Shown here in pieces: positions 35,336-57,400 of a DNA stretch of 64,000 nt. A program made the position numbers and the translations under genes. Origin of the DNA: Zonotrichia leucophrys gambelii (Eukaryota; Chordata; Aves; Passeriformes; Passerellidae); the NCBI RefSeq assembly GCF_028769735.1, contig NC_088194.1, forward strand, positions 566,319 through 630,318, given 5' to 3'. The notes beneath the pieces are model-generated. The model had not been told where the DNA came from. It worked only from the letters and a program-made list of their open reading frames with translations, and searched no databases. Numbering within the stretch: the stretch's first letter is position 1; each line of letters opens with the position of its first letter.

Positions 35336-36035
35336 CAGGTACAGGTTACCTGCAGTACAGGTGTGGAGTGTGGGTTGCACCACAGACCCGTGTGCCCGGG
35401 GGAGCTACCGGACTCTGGGGAGGGGTCCAGCTGCCCACGGACCCTCGATGGACACCTCAGGGTGACCCGGGCCGGGCACAGGCGGTGCCACCTCCCCACT
35501 GCTGCCCGCAGCTCCTGCCTGGCCCCCGCCCCGCAGATTGGCCCCGAATCCCCTAATCCCGGCTCACCCGCGTTAATTAATCTCTGTATGGTGCCCTCTA
35601 ATCCCCCTCCCGCCGCCACCGGGACGCGGGGGCTCGGGGCAGAGCCTCCGGTTCCGGGACGGGTGTCCTTGGGAGCGGGAACCGGGGACGAACGGGGCTC
35701 TGCGGGGCCGCCGTGTCCCGGGGCTTTGCCCTCAGCCCCGGGCGACCACCGTGACCCGGTGTCCCCGTGCCTCGGCCGCCAGAGCCGCCAGCCCTGCCCA
35801 TAGACACAAACCGGATGGGAGAGTGTTGGAATAGGAATAGGACAAATGCTGGAATTCATTCCCAAAAAATTCTCTTTTTTTGCCCTGCGCCCCCTTAATC
35901 AGGCTGGCTGCGGTGTAATCTGAAATAATCAAATTAGAGAGAAACCGTTAATCAGCGCTGAGCTCTTCGTGTGTCACGGAGCCTAATTCCTGTGGGGAGC
36001 GGGGAGGGGGGAGCGCCAGCACCGTTCTGCGGGCC
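35336..36035. other. Single-copy interval between FDPS and HCN3, no gene recognised
   Basis: Contains several ttaat motifs (35574-35580, 35895-35899, 35948-35954), partly like HNF1 half-sites, in the otherwise GC-rich context. No pyruvate kinase coding segment was recognised on either strand. Could hold regulatory sequence. Confidence 0.45.
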
Positions 36036-36610
36036 GGGGCTACCCCGGTAACGGGGGGGTGAGGGCAGGGACTGGCCCCGTAACGCGGGGCTGCGGGTAA
36101 GGGATGCCCCTGTGATGTCCCGGTATCGGGGGGCTGAGGGCAGGGGCTGCCCGGTAACGGGGGGCTGAGAACAGGGGCTGCCCGTATCGGGGGCTGAGGG
36201 CAGGGGCTGCCCGGTAACGGGGGCTGAGGCCGGAGCTGCCCGGTAACGGGGGCTGCAGGCAATGGATGCCTCTGTAACGCGGGGCTGCGGGCAGGGGCTG
36301 CCCCGGTAACGGGGGGCTGAGAACAGGGGCTGCCCCGGTAACGGGGGGCTGCAGGCAATGGATGCCCCAGTAACGGGGGGCTGAGGGCAGGGGCTGCCCC
36401 GGTAACGGGAGCTGCAGGCAATGGATGCCCCGGTAACGGGGGGCTGAGGGTAAGGGATGCCCCGGTAAGGCGGGGCTAGGGGCAGGGGCTACACCGGTAA
36501 CGGGGGGCTGCCGGCAGTAGCTGCCCCGGTAACGGGGGACTGAGAACAGGGACTGCCCCGGTAGCGAGTCCTGCGGGCAAGGGATGCCCCGGTAACGCCG
36601 GGCTGCGGAG
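36036..36610. repeat. ~30-bp minisatellite (ccccggtaacggggggctgagggcaggggctg)
   Basis: About 18 units, each with cggtaacgggg and either ggcaggggctg or ggcaatggatg. Each unit holds several G-runs. Intergenic. Confidence 0.92.
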
Positions 36611-37104
36611 GGGAGCACGGGCAGGGCATAGCTGGGTGGCCACCGTGTCCTGCCACCACCGTGTCCTGCCCGGGGGCCGTGGCAGGTGACAGAGCGCGGC
36701 TGTGCCCCCAGAGCCGCCGCAGGTGCCGCAGTGCCCGCGGCTCGGCTGCCCCGGCCCACCTTGCTCTGTGTGACCTTCATTTAATCGCGTTAATGCCTCG
36801 AGTGCTGCGCTGCAATCAGGCGGGATCCAACCCGCCCTTCCCCCCCGCAGTAAAGGGACCGGAGATGGAAGGGGAAAATAACCAAAGATTAAACATTAAT
36901 CTGCCCAGAGCCCAAAGGGACAGGGGTGGGTGGGAGGGGACATCTTGCCTTTGGGCTCCTGCCTGGTCTGTGGGGCCGGGAGAGGCCCCTCGGTGCCTCC
37001 CGAGGGTTTCTTGACTCTGCAGAAAGCCAAGATTGGAGCTGGGGTGCTGCCCCATCCCCGGGCACGGTGCTGCGGGATCGCAGGAGGTGCAGAAAGATTC
37101 TCCC
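36611..37104. other. Intergenic interval upstream of the HCN3 poly(A) site
   Basis: Single-copy DNA with an AT-richer patch (36880-36905). No coding segment recognised. Confidence 0.45.
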
Positions 37105-37126
37105 CCAGACCAGCTCAGAATCTCTC

Positions 37127-37132
37127 TTTATT
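37127..37132 (-). terminator. HCN3: HCN3 poly(A) signal
   Basis: AATAAA on the minus strand in an AT-rich patch (37125-37200), the first good signal downstream of the HCN3 stop. Confidence 0.6.
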
Positions 37133-38039
37133 ATTTAAACCCATTATGTACAACGACCAAAAAATAAAAAAACTGCTCTTAAATTTCTCTGCGAATATGA
37201 AAACTACAAGCTCTGTACATGGACTGCCGTGAGTGCAAGAGTGGAGGGTCATGGTCTTTGGTGGCTAAACTCGCGCCCCCAGCCCCTGCAGCCTCCCCCG
37301 GGGTGGGCACCGGGCCACGAGGTGCCCAGGGCGGCGGTGCCAGGAGCGCTAAGACATCGAACATCACGCAGTGTGAACACAGCCCGGGGGATTCGGGACA
37401 GCGCGGCCCCGCTGCAGCTTCCCCGCCCGGCGGAGCGCGGGGATGGAGCGGGTGAGCGGGGCAGGGGGATTGAAATCCATGGAGAGAGAAAAAAAGGCAG
37501 TGTAGGACATCCCCTGCCGGGATTCCTGCTGGGCTGGTGCTCCCGGAGCAGCCCCGCGCTCCGGAGTGCTCCCCACGCCCCAAAACACGAGGGTGGAGAA
37601 CGGGATCTCTCACTTCGGGAATTACCGAGGGGAACGAGACCTCGCCCGAAGGCAAGCCACGGTTCCTGACTCCGGGAGAAGGAAGCAGCTGGCGCAGCGC
37701 GGTGGGGACAGAGGGGTCACTACTCTAACCAGGACTGAACACGGCTGGCCCAAAGCGACACTGGAAGCAGAGCTCGGCTGCTTGGCAGAGCCACGACTCG
37801 CACACACATTGCACACTACTGTCTCTGGGGAGGGGGGATTTGGGACATCTGTTGGATGGGGGGTGACCCCACAGCCCCACACGTCACCCAGGGATTGGCA
37901 TCTCTTTGTGACAGCTCCTGTGGCACCGGTGAGTGGCATCTCCAGGGGACCTGGAAATGGGACTGCAGGGCAGGGCAGGGCAGCAGAGCCCGGGCTTGGC
38001 ATCCTCCTGGAGCCTCAGGCAGTGGGGGCCCTGCAGTGA

Positions 38040-38445
38040 CCCTCTGAGCATCCTCCTAGAGCCACAGGAAGGTCACCCCAAATGATCTTCTGGACATCAT
38101 CCCAGGGCCACAAAGGGTTCCCCTTGGACTGACCCTCTGAGCATCCTCCTGCAGCCACAGGAGGGTCATCCCAAATGATCTTCTGGACATCATCCCAGGG
38201 TCACAGAGGGGCCCTCTGAACTGACCCTCTGAGCATCTTCCTGAGGCTACAGAGAGGTCATCCCAGATGACCTGGACATCCTCCTGGGGTCACAGAGGGT
38301 TCCCCTTGGACTGACCCTCTGAGCATCCTCCTGCAGCCACAGGAGGGTCATCCCAAATGATCTTCTGGACATCATCCCAGGGCCACAAAGGGGTCCCTTG
38401 GACTGACCCTCTGAGCATCCTCCTGGAGCTGCAGGCAGCAGAATC
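38040..38445. repeat. ~90-bp tandem repeat in the HCN3 3'UTR
   Basis: About five units containing ctgaccctctgagcatcctc, ctgcagccacaggagggtca, tcccaaatgatcttctggac and atcatcccagggccacaaag. Confidence 0.88.
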
Positions 38446-39256
38446 CCCCCAGGCTGCCCCCATGGGGGCATGTGGATGGGCAGTGCCCGGGTGTGGGGCA
38501 GAGCCCTGCCCAGCAGCACATCCCAACCTCGCTGGCACTCAGCACCTCTGAGGCAAAACGGTCCCACAAGCAGGGGAGAGGGACTGGGGGGCTGCTCCTC
38601 TGCTCCCCCCCCAGCGCTGCCCCTTGGCACTCGTCACACCAGGGGAGCCCTGCCCAGGACCCCCAGGTGGTCCTGGCACTCTGGGAAGGGGGAGCGCTGC
38701 CCCTGGGCCCCCATGCCCCTGCCATGGGCTCCAGCCTCCTCCCTCCACCCTGGCAGAGGAACCAGGGGGTGCCTCTGCCTCCTCTCCCTGAAGGCAAAGG
38801 GGCTGGGCAGGGGCTGGGCAGAACAGTCTGGGGACCGAGGTGGGCATCGGGCAGCCCCTGCTGTGACAGAGGACAAGCTGGAGGAGCTGCCAGCGTCAGC
38901 CTGGCCCCGAGGACAGGCTGTGGGACACACGGCACAGAGCGTGGGGGGCCCAGCCCCCGAGGGGCAGTTTTGGGGAGCTGAGCTCCCCAGAGAGGCCAGA
39001 GTTTGGGCAGTCTGACCTGTCCTATGCCTCCGGCAGGAGGGCAGAACTCACAGACGGTGATGAGCAAGGAGAGGCAGTCAGCAGAGCCCCCTCCTCATCC
39101 AGCTGTCCCCACGCCCATCCCTGCCGTGTCCCCGTGCCTGAAACAGCCCCTCCATGGCCCCGGCTGCCGCCTCTCACCTCATTTTCCCTCCGAGCCGGCG
39201 GGGCTGATGCTCTGCTTCTCCCGGCTCCCTCCTGCCCGTGCGGCCGCCAACAGGAC

Positions 39257-49441
<10,185 letters not shown>

Positions 49442-50384
49442 CCCGCCGCCGCCGCCTCGCCTCACGTTTCCTTCAAACGCCCTTGCCCGGGCGCCCTGCC
49501 CGCCGCCCCGCCGCACATGCCCGGCCCCGGGCGGGCGGGCGCTCGCTCGCCGCCCGCGGCCACTCGCTCAGCGAGCGCTCACCGAGCTCCGCCGGCGCCC
49601 GCCTGTTGCGCACGCTCCGACGCGGGCGCGGCGGCCGCCGGCAGCCGGGAAGCGCCGGTGGCACCGGAGCGGCGGCGCGGGGAGCGGCGAGGCCCGGGCG
49701 GCACCGGAGCGGCGGCGGCGGCGGGACCCCGCGGCGGGCGGGGCGGGGCGGGGTTGGCGGGCGGGGCCTCGGGAAGGAGAACGCGCCCCCCGGTACGGCC
49801 CCGGTACCGCCGGAGGGAACGGAGAGGGGCGGGGCTTCAATTAGAGAGGGGCGGGGCTCGCCACAAGGGGCGTGGTCACTGTCTGGTAGCCCCGCCCATC
49901 ACAGGCAGCAGGGCGAGGAGGGGGCGTGGTTGGTGAGACGGTGGGCGGACACGAGGCGGGGCTCCTGGAGGCGATGGGCAGGATTATCAGCATAGACCAC
50001 GCCCACATCTTGACCCCGCCCCTCCGTCAGGAGGGAGAGGCGTGGCTTCGGGGAGGAGTTGGGCGTGGCAATCTACCCCGGCCCCGCCCCTCGGCCTCGC
50101 CCGGCCCGCGCCGCCGGGTCCGAAAAAGAGGAGTGGCTTAAAGAGGGATCCGTGCGGAACCGGCCCCGCCCCTCGCCTCTAACCCCGCCCACCGGCCCCA
50201 CCTGCTGTGACGCAGCTCCGCGCGCCTACGTGCGTGCGTACGTGATCGCGTCCGTGCGTGCGCGGCCCCGCGGGCTGGCAGGACCCGGATCGGCGGCGGC
50301 AGGAGCTGGAGCGGGGCCCGGGGGCCCACGGCCGCCATCACGGATTTCCTGTGGGACAAGCGCACCGGGCTGGCTGCGAGGACG
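49442..50384. promoter_or_regulatory. Divergent HCN3-CLK2 CpG-rich promoter region and CLK2 exon 1
   Basis: A CpG-dense block separating the HCN3 start codon (minus) from CLK2 (plus). A plausible untranslated CLK2 exon 1 ends at 50384 (gaggacg before gtgcgt), start around 50200-50260. CpG density continues into HCN3 exon 1 and to about 50900. G/C-rich Sp1-type gggcgggg motifs are frequent (49738-49770, 50421-50470). Confidence 0.65.
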
Positions 50385-50954
50385 GTGCGTGGCAGCACGG
50401 CGCGGTGCGGGGCCCCGCGGGCCGGGGCGGGGTGGGTAGGCCGCGGCCGGTGAGGGCGGCGCGGGGCGGGCCCGGTTTGTCGTTCCCGGCGGGGCCGCGG
50501 TGGGAATCGGCGGCCTGGGTGTCCCCGTGAGGGCGGCGGGGCCGGATGGCCCAGAGGGACCGGCTCGGGGCCTCCCCGCCGAGCCCGCCCCGCCCTCGCC
50601 CATCTCTCCCGGTGTCCCGGTGCTTCCGGGCCTGCACGGCGGAGGCCCCGCCCGGCGCGGCCGCCATCACCGTCCCTAAAGCGGTTCCAGCCCCGCTGCG
50701 GAACGCAGCCCCGGTGCTCGTTGCATGGAACCGGGGCTTGGCGGGCCGCCAGCGCCGCCTTCGCGCTCCCTTCAGTCCGCGGCTGGAAACCGCGGGGCTC
50801 GGGGGGAACCCCGGGCAAAGCCCCCCGTGCAGGCGGTACCGGGCCCGTACCCCCGATCACCCCGCGCCGCCGGGGCCGGTTCGGCCTGTCCGAGCCCTGG
50901 CGGTGATGTCAGCGCTGGGCGGGGACGGGGACGCAGCCGGGGGCATTTTGGATG

Positions 50955-51125
50955 GGGGAATTTGGCGCAGATTGCCCAGAGGAGCTGTGGCTGCCCCATC
51001 CCTGCGGTGTTTAATGCCGGCTTGGAGCAACCAGGGCCGGTGGGAGGTGGCCCTGCACATGGCAGGGGGTGGGACTGAGTGAGCTTGAAGGTCCTACCCG
51101 GTTAACGTTCCATGATTCCACGAAT
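50955..51125 (+). mobile_element. CR1 LINE 3' end in CLK2 intron 1
   Basis: Shows gcccagaggagctgtggctg, tggagcaaccagggccggtg, tggcagggggtgggactgag and the terminal gttccatgattccacga. Confidence 0.8.
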
Positions 51126-51189
51126 TGTGCTTGGAACCAAAATGCGTGCGGGGAATGATTGAGAGCTGTGGGGCACGGCCTGGCAGGGT

Positions 51190-51715
51190 CTGAGGCCATC
51201 TCACCTCGGGATCCCCTTGGCTTCAGCCTCTCCAGAGGGGCTGGGCTGAGACCCCTGAGGGTCTGCAGGGCTCTGTTGGTGTCCTTTGGATCCCCTTGGC
51301 TCCATCCTCTCATGTTCCCCCACAGGGGCAGAGTTGAGACGCCCTGAGGGTCTGCAGGGCTCTGTTGGTGTCCTTTTGATCCCCTTGGCTCCAGCCCTTC
51401 ATATTCCCCCAGAGGGGCAGAGCTGAGGGTCTGCATGGCTCTGTGGGTGTCCTTTGGTTCCCCTTGGTTCCAGCCTCTCCAGAAGGGCAGAGCTGAGGGT
51501 CTTCAGGGCTCTGTTGATGTCCTTTTGATCCCCTTGGCTCCAGCCCCTCGTGTTCCCCCAGAGGGACAGAACTGAGGGTCTGCATGGCTCTGTAGGTGTC
51601 CTTTGGTTCCAGCCCCTCCAGAAGGGCAGAACTGAGGGTTTTCAGGGCTCTGTTGGTGTAGCTGAGAACCCCTGAGGGTTTTCAGGGCTCTCTTGGTGCC
51701 CTTTGGGAAGGGAGG
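51190..51715. repeat. ~85-bp tandem repeat in CLK2 intron 1
   Basis: About seven units with gggtctgcagggctctgttg, gtgtcctttggatccccttg, gctccagcctctc and ccagaggggcagagctgag; several units are internally shortened. Confidence 0.88.
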
Positions 51716-51719
51716 GTTT

Positions 51720-52085
51720 GCTCCTGGTGGTTCTCCATGGACAGAGGGATGTGTGTCACCAATCTCCTGAGCTGGGAGGGATCCACAGGCATCAGCAGGG
51801 CCTGATGTCCTTCCCCAGGACACCCCAACAGTCTCACCCTGTGCATCCCTGGGAGCATTGTCCAAGCTCTCCTGGAGTTCTGGCAGTCCTGGGGAGCCTG
51901 AGCAGTGCCCAGCACCCTCTAGGGAAAAACCTTTTCCTCTATCCATCCTAAACCTCCCTGCCACAGCTGCAGCCACTCCCTGGGGTGCTGTCACTGTCAC
52001 ACAGAGCACAGACCAGAGCTGTCCCTCCTGGGGAAGCTGCAGCCCCCTGAGATCTCCCCTCAGTCCCAGCTGAACACCCCAAGCA
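51720..52085 (-). mobile_element. CR1 fragment, antisense
   Basis: Reads as the complement of CR1: gaacttggacaatgctccca- and tgggtgctg-type phrases on the minus strand. On the + strand, ccatcctaaacctccctgcc, acagagcacagaccagagct and agatctcccctcagtcccag are the usual reversed CR1 phrases. Confidence 0.65.
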
Positions 52086-52199
52086 CCCCCAGACCCCTCC
52101 CCACCCCTGTGTCCCAGTGCAGATGTCACTTGGCAGGAAACCTGAGCATCTCTTGAGGAGCTGCTCTCTGGGCATCCATTGCTGGATTTTGCCTTTTTC

Positions 52200-52855
52200 T
52201 GACCCAGAGATGGGGCAACTGAGAGGCGTTTTAACAACTTTTATTCTATTCTGAGCTTCATGTGAAGGATGACACAATACAGATGTTATAATTCATGCCA
52301 TCACAATCAGAAATGAACTATTTCTTAATTACAATACATTAGAATAATTTTTTGGCTTATCAGATTTGGCCACACCATGCTGTAAATAACTTAAAGCAAA
52401 TAATTTAAAATTGCCCCTCATGGATCTCACTCCAATGCATCTTTCTTTTTCTCCAAAGTATCCAGTCTTATTTGCAAGGCCACCTTTTGAAACTCCTGTC
52501 AGGCTTTGAGGATTTTCAGTAAATCCATTTCTCCCCTTGCCCAGGGGCTCTGGTGATATCCAGAGCTTCATTTCACCTTCCTTGTTGCTGCTTCCCTCCT
52601 TCCTGAGCAGCTTAAAGAGAAAAGGTACAAAAGCTGTTCCTGGAGCTGTGGGCATAGAGATGGGTGTGAGGAAGGGATACAAACCTGGGAAAGAACCAGG
52701 GTTTTTTTTTGGGGGGAAAGAAAGCAGGGCAAGATGACCATGGGTGGTCTCACCCTGTCCTGTGGGCGCCTGGGGTCTCTCAGAGTTTGCTCTCCTCTCT
52801 CAGATCCCCTGGCACACTCACACACGTTGGATTCCTGTCCCATGCAGCTGTTAAT
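52200..52855. other. CLK2 intron 1, unassigned AT-richer block
   Basis: A 117-codon minus-strand ORF lies at 52329-52682 in sequence of lower GC content than its surroundings. I do not recognise the product. It may be a fragment of an old insertion or processed pseudogene. No splice sites or domain signature support a gene. Confidence 0.35.
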
Positions 52856-52859
52856 GCTG

Positions 52860-54441
52860 CCCTGCTGTCCCCACAGATCCCTGCTGTCCCCACGGGTGCC
52901 TCACAGGGTGCCTCATTGTCCCTGCTGTCCCCACAGGTGTCACAGGGTCCCTGCTGTCCCCACGGGTGTCACAGGGTCCCTGCTGTCCCCACGGATCCCT
53001 GCTGTCCCCACGGGTGCCTCACAGCGTGCCTTATTGTCCCTGCTGTCCCCACGGGTGTCACAGGGTCCTTGCTGTCCCCATGGGTTCCTCACTATCTCTG
53101 CTGTCCCCATGGGGGTCTCACAGTGTCCCTGCCATCCTCACAGGGTCCCTGCTGTCCCCACAGGTTCCTGCTGTCCCCACAGATGCCTCACAGGGTCCCT
53201 GCTGTCCCCACGGATCCCTGCTGTCCCCACGGGTGCCTCACAGGGTGCCTCATTGTCCCTGCTGTCCCCATAGATGTCACAGGGTCCCTGCTGTCCCCAC
53301 AGATCCCTGCTGTCCCCACAGATGCCTCACAGGGTCTCTGCTGACCTCACAGGGTCCCTGCTGTCCTCACAGTGTCTGTGCCATCCCCACACGTCCCTGC
53401 TGTCCCCATGGGGGCCTCACTGTCCCTGCTGTCCCCACAGGTGCCTCACGGGGTCCCTGCCGTCTTTGTGGGGGCATTGCTGTCCCCACAGGTGCCTCAC
53501 TGTCCCTGCTGTCCCCATGAGTGTCTCACAGGGTCCCTGCTGTCCCCACGGGGTCCCTGAGTGTCCCTGCTGTCCCCATAGGGTCTCTGACTGTCCATGA
53601 CTGTCTCTGCTGTCCCCACAGGTCCCTGAGTGTCCCTGCTGTCCCCATAGGGTCTCTGACTGTCCATGACTGTCCTTCTGTCCCCATGGGGTCCCTGACT
53701 GTCCCTGCTGTCCCCATGGGGTCCCTGACAGTCCCTGCTGTCCCCACAGGTCCCTGCTGTCCCCATGGGGTCCCTGACAGTCCCTGCTGCCCCCCTGCTG
53801 TCCCCACAGGTCCCTGAGTGTCCCCACAGATGCCGCACTCCCGAAGGTACCGCTCGTCGGAGCGCAGAAACCATGGCAGTTACCACGGGGTCCCTGCTGT
53901 CCCCACTGGTCCCTGACTGTCCCTGCTGCCCCCATGGGGTCCCTGATAGTCCCTGCTGTCCCCACAGATGCCGCACTCCCGAAGGTACCGCTCGTCGGAG
54001 TGCAGCAGCTGCAGCAGTTACCACAGAGTCCCTGCTGTCCCCATGGGGTCCCTGACAGTCCCTGCTGTCCCCACAGGTCCCTGACTGTCCCTGCTGTCCC
54101 CATGGGGTCCCTAAGTGTCCCCACAGATGCTGCACTCCCGAAGGTACCGCTCATCGGAGCGCAGCAGCCACGACAGTTACCATGGGGTCCCTGCTGTCCC
54201 CACAGGTCCCTGACTGTCCCTGCTGTCCCCATGGGGTCCCTGACTGTCCCCACTGTCCCCCAGATGCTGCACTCCCGAAGGTACTGCTTGTCGGAGCGCA
54301 GAAGCCATGGCAGTTACCACGGGGTCCCTGCTGTCCCCACAGGTCCCTGACTGTCCCTGCTGTCCCCGTGGGGTCCCTGACTGTCCCTGCTGTCACCCTG
54401 CTGTCCCCACGGGTCCCTGAGTGTCCCCACTGTCCCCACAG
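52860..54441 (+). repeat. Splice-acceptor-derived array with partial copies of CLK2 exon 2
   Basis: The basic unit is tccctgctgtccccacag followed by (a/g)tgcctcac, about 30 bp, continuing to the true acceptor at 54441. About 18 exact ccccacag acceptor-like sites occur. Four copies include a longer stretch of the coding exon (57 bp from ATG): starting at 53830, 53968, 54127 and 54264. Real exon starts at 54442. The copies differ by a few substitutions but keep the frame MPHSRRYRSSER or MLHSRRY. They are followed by repeat, not by a donor. Confidence 0.93.
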
Positions 54442-57400
54442 ATGCCGCACTCCCGAAGGTACCGCTCGTCGGAGCGCAGCAGCCGCGGCAGTTACCACGA
54501 GCGCTACCGGAGCCGCAAGCACAAGCGGCGGCGGACGCGGTCCCGGTCCAGCAGCAGCGAGCGGGACCGGCGGCACCGGCGGGAGGACAGCTACCACGTC
54601 CGATCCCGGAGGTGAGAGGGGCTCCTGTCTGCCCTCCTGCACGGGGTGACACGGGGGCTGGGCTGGGAGGGACCTCTGGGGTCACCCAGGGCTCAGGGAC
54701 ACGGCCAGGTGGGTTTGGGATGGCTCCAGAGAGGGAGGTGCCACGCTCGGCCTGGGCCGCTGTGCCAACAACTTCCTGTCACTGGGCACCGCTGGAAAAA
54801 TGTCTGGCATCTGCCTTGGAGATATTGATGTGGGATGTCCTTAAAGAGGGAGGTGCCATGCTCGGCCTGGGCAGCTGTGCCAGTGCTCTGTCACCCTCCA
54901 TGAGAACAATTTCTTCTTGATGTTGAGAGGTAGAGCATGGTGTGTTTTATTTCATGGGTTTGCTCCCCATCCTGTCACTGGGCACCACTGAAAAGTGTCT
55001 GGCACCTGCCTTGGAGATATTGATGTGGGATTCTTCAGAGAGGGAGGTGCCATGCTTGGCCTGGGCAGCTGTGCCATTGCTCTGCCACCCTCTGTGGGAA
55101 CAACTTCCTGTCACTGGGCACCACTGAAAAGTGTCTGGCACCGTCCTGGCATCTGCCTTGGAGATCCTGATGTGGGATTCTTCAGAGAGGGAGGTGCCGT
55201 GCTCACCCTGGGCAGCTGTGCCAGTGCTCTGCCACCCTCTGTGGGAAGAAATTCTTCCTTGTGTTGAAGTAGAGCGTGCTTTAGTTTATGGTTTTGCTCC
55301 CCATCCTGTCACTGGGCACCACTGAAAAGAGTCTGGCACCATCCTGGCATCTGCCTTGGAGGTACTGATGTGGGATGTCCTCAGAGAGGGGAGGTGCCAT
55401 GCTCAGCCTGGGCAGCTGTGCCAGTGCTCTGCCATCCTCTGTGGGAACAACTTCCTGTCACTGGGCACCACTGAAAAGTGTCTGGCACCATCCTGGCCCC
55501 TGCCTTTGAGATATTGATGTGGGATGTCCTCAGAGAGAGAAATCCCATGTTTGCCCTGGGCAGCTGTGCCAGTGCTCTGCCACCCTCTGGGAACAACTTC
55601 CTTGTGTTGGAGTAGAGCATGGTGTGTTTTAGTTCATGGTTTTGCTGCCCATCCTGTCCCTGGGCACCACTGCAAAGAGTCTGGCACCGTCCTGGCACCT
55701 GCCTTGGAGATATTGATGTGCAATAATGAGATTTCCTCTCAGTGATCTCCAGACTAACGAGGCCCATCTCCCTCAGTCTCTGCTCATTAAGGGAGATGCT
55801 GCAGTCCCTTAATCATGGCCCAGTCATCCATACTCAGCCAGGTTCCACGTGACCTGGGCCTGCTCTGAGCTGTCACAGCCTGGGCAGTGCTTGTCACCAA
55901 AGCCCCTCACTCCCCTCTTAGGGAAACTTCCCTGTCTGGCACCCAGAGCCCCTCTGGTGCCACTGCACCCCCTGGGCTGGGACTGAGCCCCTTCACAGCA
56001 GTGCCTCCAGTGACCCCATGTTTGCCCTGTTTGACTCCCTACACACCCCACACTCCCAGTCAGACCAGTTTCCTGACTGGCTCAGCCCTGCTTTCTCACA
56101 GCAGATTCTCAGACATCTCAATCCTTAAAAATCTTGGTGCAATAACAAAGAAACAGCTCTAGCTGGTGCCTTCAAGGAGGGGTCCTGAACAAAGGACCCT
56201 CTGAGCTTTTATCCCTTCACAGTTTCAATACAGGAAGATCTGGGGTCCCTCAGTGTCCCTCACCTGGCTGGGACACAGATCCCTGTCCCCTTGTTATGCC
56301 AAGGGTTGGCAGCTCATGGCTTCTTGCCTTGGGCTCCCTCAAAGCACTGCAAAAGTTTTGGTGTTCCAAACATAACGAGGATGTGGAACTGTTGGAACAG
56401 ATCCAGAGGAGGCTGGGAAGTTGTTAAGAGGATTGGAGCACCTTCTTCATGGAGAAAGGCTGAGAGAATTGGGGCTGGGAGAGTTTTCCAGCCTGGAGAA
56501 GAGAAGGCTGTGAGAGAATTGGGACTAGGAGACTTTTCCAGGCTGGAGAAGAGAAGGTTGTGGAGAATTTGGGCTGGGAGAGTTTCCAGCCTGCAGAAGA
56601 GAAGGTTGTGAGAGAATTGGGACTGGGAGAGTTTTCCAGGCTGGAGAAGAGAAGGTTGTGAGAGAATTTAGGCTGGAGAAGAGAAGGTTGTGAGAGAATT
56701 GGGACCTGAAGAGTTTCTAGCCTGGGGAAAAGAAGGTTGTGAGAGAATTTGGGCTGGGAGAATTTTCCAGCTTGGAGGAGAGAAGGTTGTGAGAGAATTT
56801 GGGCTGGAGAAGAGAAGGTTGTGAGAGAATTTGGGCTGGGAGAGTTTTCCAGCCTGGAGAAGAGAAGGTTGTGAGAGAATTGGGGCTGGAGAAGAGAAGG
56901 TTGTGAGAGAATTGGGACTGGAAGAGTTTCTAGCCTGGGGAAAAGAAGGTTGTGAGAGAATTTGGCTGTGGGAGGGGTTTCCTGCCTGCAGAATAGAAGG
57001 GTTGTGAGAGAACTGGGGTGGAGAAGAGAAGGTTGTGAGAGAATTGGGACTGGAAGAGTTTCTAGCCTGGGAGAAGAAGGTTGTGAGAGAATTTGGGCTG
57101 GGGAGAGTTCCTGCTGAGAAAAGAAGTTGTGGAGAATTGGGACTGGAGAGTTTCCAGGTGGAGAAGAGAGGCTGTGAGAGAATTTAGGCTGACAGAGTTT
57201 CTAGCTTAAAGAAGAGAAGGTTGTGAGAGAATTTGGGCTGGGAGAGTTTTCCAGCCTAAAGAAGAGAAGGCTGTGAGAGAATTGGGACTGGAAGAGTTTC
57301 TAGCCTGGAGAAAAGAAGGTTGTGAGAGAATTTGGGCTGGGAGAGTTTCCTGCCTGGAGAAGAGAAGGTTGTGGAGAATTTGGGCTGGGAGAGTTTTCCA

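Larger units (their letters stand above)
37105..39256 (-). other. HCN3: HCN3 3' untranslated region
   Basis: From the stop codon to the minus-strand AATAAA at 37127-37132. About 2.1 kb with no convincing ORF. The proximal part (38045-38440) includes a minisatellite. Confidence 0.65.

Noticed and set aside
34477..35465. ORFs of up to 328 codons near the missing PKLR
   Set aside because: Low-complexity repeat translations without pyruvate kinase motifs.
52329..52682. 117-codon minus-strand ORF as a gene
   Set aside because: Not recognised, no splice sites or neighbouring exons; kept only as an unassigned block.
53830..54320. Four extra real CLK2 first coding exons
   Set aside because: Copies stop after 57 bp and lack a donor; only 54442-54611 has both sites. 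Kept as duplicated exon edges.
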